From the NCBI RefSeq assembly GCF_000423125.1, contig NZ_AUHJ01000007.1, forward strand, positions 149,902-213,901: a DNA stretch of 64,000 nt. The letters run 5' to 3'. Position numbers and translations under genes: made by a program. Position 1 is the first letter of the stretch. Each line of letters opens with the position of its first letter. The notes under the pieces were generated by a model. It searched no databases, was not told the DNA's origin, and saw only the letters and a list, made by a program, of their open reading frames with translations. This document shows positions 61,048 to 64,000 of this stretch, piece after piece. This DNA comes from Haliea salexigens DSM 19537. Its GTDB lineage: Bacteria; Pseudomonadota; Gammaproteobacteria; Pseudomonadales; Halieaceae.

Positions 61048-61259
61048 ACTTCATCTCCTCGATTCAGTGGGGGACGCCCGTTGCACCGCATATAGTGGTC
61101 CACCCAGGCATCCATTTCAAGGCGGTCGAAGGCGACGCCCTGTCGGCCGATGGCAATTTCGGTCAGGGCTGGGCGCACCTCCCGGTTAAAGCGGTTGCGG
61201 TCCATGCCCAAGTAGATCGGGGCGTCGCGAAGGCGTATCAGGCGGGGTTGGATTTGCAT
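60924..61259 (-). CDS. AlpA/excisionase-like DNA-binding protein
   Basis: 111 residues from the ATG at 61259 (MQIQPRLIRLRDAPIYLGMD). RNRFNREVRPALTEIAIGRQ and VAFDRLEMDAWVDHYM are the helix-turn-helix pattern of the AlpA/MerR-like excisionases. It overlaps the downstream integrase by 124 bp, a tight coupling typical for this pair. It would steer recombination direction or regulate the integrase. Confidence 0.75.
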   Translation of the reverse strand: MQIQPRLIRLRDAPIYLGMDRNRFNREVRPALTEIAIGRQGVAFDRLEMDAWVDHYMRCNGRPPLNRGDEVWDAIETPGYGTGAGSGISTSRSSATAFTKALERVNSKRRS

Positions 61260-61261
61260 CG

Positions 61262-62128
61262 CTATCGGCCCAGGTAGACTGCGGTAATCTGTTCCCTGAC
61301 ATGGCCCAGCTCCACGCTGATAGTCAGCCGAACCCGCTGATCGATATCCCTTTGCGACTTGGTGAGCTGCACTCTGGAAGGTCCACCGCAATGAGGGGAC
61401 TGCCAGCCGGTGAGTTCCAGGTAGCGTTGCTGGGCATAGGCATGGCGCAGGCCATGCATTTTCGATAGCCCGGCATTGGCGGTGTGGCGCTCGTAGATTC
61501 TCAGTTGCTCAATATAGTTGCGGCCCCCGGGAATCAGGGAACCCAGGCCGGCCAGTCGTTTGGCTTCTTCCAGCACGGCTCGCTGCTCAGGGGTGCGGAT
61601 GGGTACCGTGCGTTCCCGGCCGCCCTTGGTCCAACTGGACTTCAGTTGCATGTGATCTCCGCGATCCGCCCAGCGGGGCTGGATCTTCAGGGCTTCCTCT
61701 CGTCTTAATCCGAAGGCCTGTTGCAGGCGCAGGCTCATGCGTACGTGTTCATCCTTGACCTGAGCGAGCTGTTCCTCCGCCAGGTCTTTTGCTTTGCTCT
61801 CATGGGACACGAACTGCCGGTCCGGAATTCCATAGAAGTCATTGGCGCTGGCCACCACGGCCCGCTTGTTCACCTTCTCAGCCCACCAGCGTAAACAACT
61901 CATCCGGTTCTTGATGGTCCCGGGGGAGAGGTTTTGTTGCAGCCACTGATCCACCAGCGCCTGGACATGCTTTTGTTTGAGCGACGTGGCCTTCAGTTGT
62001 CTGAAGCCCAGGTCATGTAACTGGTTGGCAATGGCGCTGAGCTGTCTTTCCCGACCCACGCGCGTTTCGAAGCTGCCCTCATGGCTGTGCTTGCATAACA
62101 GTTTCAGTTGGTAGTTCAGGTCTCGCAT
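61262..62128 (-). CDS. Second tyrosine recombinase, phage-integrase-N/Integrase_1 type
   Basis: 288 residues. The N-terminal domain (LLCKHSHEGSFETRVGRERQ) and catalytic domain match the integrase family first noted in SXT-type elements. Catalytic residues Arg142 in GLRREE, Lys168 in SWTKGG, His225-Gly-Leu-Arg228, His276 and Tyr285 are complete. It is just before the AlpA-like gene. Two recombinases in one module could act together or one could serve another reaction. Confidence 0.8.
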   Translation of the reverse strand: MRDLNYQLKLLCKHSHEGSFETRVGRERQLSAIANQLHDLGFRQLKATSLKQKHVQALVDQWLQQNLSPGTIKNRMSCLRWWAEKVNKRAVVASANDFYGIPDRQFVSHESKAKDLAEEQLAQVKDEHVRMSLRLQQAFGLRREEALKIQPRWADRGDHMQLKSSWTKGGRERTVPIRTPEQRAVLEEAKRLAGLGSLIPGGRNYIEQLRIYERHTANAGLSKMHGLRHAYAQQRYLELTGWQSPHCGGPSRVQLTKSQRDIDQRVRLTISVELGHVREQITAVYLGR

Positions 62129-63134
62129 AGTGCTGTTTCCTTCGGTGAGTGTTTCTGATCACCTGGCAACAGAAGCTGCGCAGGTCCGCCTAGCGGTACG
62201 ATCACGGGACACCAATCCCGGTTGACCTGAATGTGTCTGGCCCTAGACAACACGGTGTGTTTTCGAATGAAAACTGGCCCGTGCAAACCAACGGTTATCC
62301 AGCCAAAGGCTGGAGTGGACTTACCTCCTTATGTGAAAAGAGCAGAACGCACTGACCGCCAGTGCGTTTGCAGAGTTGAAGAAACTGTAGATACGTCAGG
62401 GCACAAGCGCCCTGACATCAACAGCAGTTATGGAGCAGATCCCCGTATCTAGGGGGAGAGGTTAGAAAGAGCGATACCCTACGATGCGGCACCGCGATGG
62501 TTCGAAGATGGACCCGGTCATGACTGACCGCTGCGTCAATAAAGGTCCGAAGGGACGCATTCAGCAGATTCCAATAACGCCGGAAACTACCTACCCCGTT
62601 TGCTTTCGCAAGGTGGGGTCTTCCTTACCACTTTAAGCGCAGTGGCAGCGACAAAATTCTGTGTTGGAGCCTACTATACGAACCCAAAATACGGCTGTCA
62701 CAGAAAACTCGACCGGAATCGGAAGTGCTTTTTATCGAACGTCTGGCGCTGTGGTAGTCAGTACCTGGTCGGGGAAGCGACTTCTGAGGTAGCAAGCGCG
62801 AGTTCGAGCCCGCAAATTCGCAAGTTTAGGTGCTTCATGGAGTGGGTCCAGTGGAACCACTCCTGAATTCGCATGGAGCAGAAGTGTTGCTGCGTTTATT
62901 GCCGGAATGCGCGGGCGCCCACGTCACTACCCGCTGCGCCTGGCAGTGACTTGAGCGCATCCGCTTACCGGCTGCAAATTGCCCTCTGACTCATTCAGCC
63001 GCCGAGTTTCTCTCCCGTCTGGCCCGCCGACGCGAGCGTACACGGGCCAGATCTGATGTCCTAAAGCAGTTTCACCGCGCGCTTCAGACGTGGCATTCCT
63101 CGTGCTGCCGCCCCAATCTGGCTCGTTCCGCACA
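62129..63134. other. Hairpin-rich region without a convincing gene
   Basis: About 1 kb. No ORF here has a good ribosome site and conserved look. From 62190 to 62650 at least eight short perfect or near-perfect hairpins follow each other, for example arms AACGCACTG/CAGTGCGTT, GTCAGGGC/GCCCTGAC, CCAGCC/GGCTGG and CGGTCA/TGACCG. Near 62838 a hairpin has arms GGAGTGG and CCACTCC. This may be a structured RNA, a leader, or the end of an IS91-type element. Confidence 0.5.
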
Positions 63135-64000
63135 ATGGAGATCCGAGACGGAACCACCATGTTGGCACAAGGCAGCGATGGCCTCAGCAAAACCGCCTAC
63201 GAGCGCCATCAACCCGAGCAGACACTACTCTACCATCTCGTCGAAACGCACTACCCCGCCCTTGTGGACCAACTGGCCCAGCAGGGTAAATCCCTACCTG
63301 CACATGTCCACCGGGAATTTGAGGCTTACCTGAAGTGCGGTCGCCTCGAGCACGGCTTTCTCCGGGTGCGCTGCGACAACTGCCACTTCGAGCGGCTGGT
63401 GGCGTTTTCCTGCAAGAAGCGCGGGTTCTGCCCCAGTTGTGGCGCCCGCCGCATGGCCGAGACCGCCGCCCTTCTGGCCGATGAGGTGTTTCCCGATGTC
63501 CCGCTTCGCCAGTGGGTCATCAGCTTCCCCTTTCCCCTGCGCTACCTGTTTGCCGCCCACCCCCAAGCCATGGGCAAGGTGCTGGGCATCGTTTACCGGG
63601 CGATCTCCACCCACCTGATCCACAAGGCCGGATTCTCACTCAAAGATGGCGCTACCGGGGCCGTAACGCTAATCCAGCGCTTCGGTTCCGCCCTGAACCT
63701 CAACTTACATTTCCACATCCTGTTTCTGGATGGCGTCTATGTGTATCGCGACAATCGACCACCCCGATTTCAACGCGTCAAGGCACCGGACAAAGGCGAG
63801 TTGGAGGAGTTGGTTCAACTGATCAGCCAGCGCGTCGGCCGCTGCCTCGAGCGCCAGGGCTTGCTGGAACAGGACACCGAGAGTGCCTGGCTGGACCTCG
63901 ACCCCGCCGAGGATACCGATGCCATGCCACAGATCCTGGGCAGCTCCATCTCCTACCGCATAGCCGTTGGCTCACAGCAAGGCCAGAAAGCGTTCATGAT
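63135..64000 (+). CDS. IS91-family transposase, 5' part
   Basis: At least 280 residues running off the window; ATG at 63135 or 63159. The N-terminal zinc-binding domain is CGRLEHGFLRVRCDNCHFER and CKKRGFCPSCGARRMAETAA. The Y2 transposase domain shows SALNLNLHFHILFLDGVY, the HFH metal motif of rolling-circle Y2 enzymes. The catalytic tyrosines are beyond the window. It moves an element by rolling-circle replication and can carry adjacent genes. Confidence 0.9.
   Translation, partial: MEIRDGTTMLAQGSDGLSKTAYERHQPEQTLLYHLVETHYPALVDQLAQQGKSLPAHVHREFEAYLKCGRLEHGFLRVRCDNCHFERLVAFSCKKRGFCPSCGARRMAETAALLADEVFPDVPLRQWVISFPFPLRYLFAAHPQAMGKVLGIVYRAISTHLIHKAGFSLKDGATGAVTLIQRFGSALNLNLHFHILFLDGVYVYRDNRPPRFQRVKAPDKGELEELVQLISQRVGRCLERQGLLEQDTESAWLDLDPAEDTDAMPQILGSSISYRIAVGSQQGQKAFM

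Larger units (their letters stand above)
59875..62128. mobile_element. Left end of a second integrated element at the same tRNA site
   Basis: Three leftward recombination genes (integrase, AlpA-like factor, second integrase) begin directly at the tRNA fragment. Their base composition and family types differ from the phage. The far end is not recognised; it may lie beyond 64000 or have been lost to the IS91-family insertion. The extent given covers only the genes seen. Confidence 0.65.

Noticed and set aside
62190..62650. Group II intron, IscB-type guide RNA or retron RNA
   Set aside because: I found no intron domain V pattern, no reverse transcriptase and no IscB/TnpB gene nearby. Short resemblances such as GGTCCGAAGGGACGC are not in the right order for the guide RNAs I know.
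62770..62840. tRNA-like segment with GAGTTCGAGCCCGC
   Set aside because: It has a T-arm-like sequence but no matching acceptor or anticodon arm.
63294..63623. Minus-strand frame near the right end
   Set aside because: It is opposite the IS91-family transposase, which has clear zinc and HFH motifs.

Overview
The window looks like chromosome from a GC-rich, probably marine gammaproteobacterium. The order HU-like gene, fmdB, aspS, ruvCAB, ybgC, tolQRAB-pal-cpoB, queE, queC, tRNA-Lys, and the protein sequences themselves, resemble the Halieaceae/Cellvibrionales group; that placement is inferred from gene order and not tested.

Host part (1-18.5 kb). On the left are a truncated exported endonuclease/exonuclease/phosphatase-family gene, a glutamine-synthetase-like gene (PuuA type) next to LuxR- and AraC-family regulators, and a lytic transglycosylase overlapping proS. 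To the right runs a housekeeping strand: an HU protein with a histone-H1-like basic tail, FmdB, aspS, the complete ruvCAB set for Holliday junction processing, ybgC with the whole Tol-Pal envelope system, and the queuosine-precursor genes queE and queC. A tRNA-Lys(UUU) follows.

Prophage (18,491-59,928; about 41.4 kb). A lambda-like siphophage genome lies between two perfect 54-bp copies of the 3' part of tRNA-Lys. The leftward early operon holds several tiny membrane peptides, a probable annealing protein, a YqaJ-type exonuclease, SSB, a run of small phage proteins, an excisionase-like protein and the integrase. A CI-like repressor and a Cro face each other across three operators of the form ATAACCnnnGTTAT, and two more operators control the leftward operon. 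The rightward early genes are a CII-like protein, primase-type zinc finger, replication initiator carrying helically phased TCATGA repeats, DnaB-type helicase, NinB, NinG and a probable Q antiterminator. Immediately after Q come a strong promoter and a terminator, the layout of lambda pR'-tR'. The late operon holds holin, SAR-like lysozyme, three large virion or tail-associated proteins, HNH, P27-type small terminase, large terminase, HK97-type portal, protease and capsid, connectors, tail tube, a tail chaperone with a programmed -1 frameshift, tape measure, tail tip and, unusually far from the lysozyme, the Rz/Rz1 spanin pair. A GIY-YIG gene on the opposite strand ends the phage.

Beyond attR (59.9-64 kb). 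A second tyrosine recombinase starts 25 bp after attR, followed by an AlpA-like factor and a third recombinase. This indicates a second element inserted at the same tRNA before the phage arrived. About 1 kb of hairpin-dense DNA without a convincing gene follows, and the window ends inside an IS91-family transposase.

Most notable observations: the tandem integration, the GGGAAAC slippery site with its stimulatory hairpin, the 10.5-bp-phased palindromes in the replication gene, an HNH gene inserted into the 3' end of ninG with the displaced tail still visible, the five-operator immunity region, an M14-peptidase-like virion protein, and the hairpin-rich stretch near 62.2-62.65 kb.
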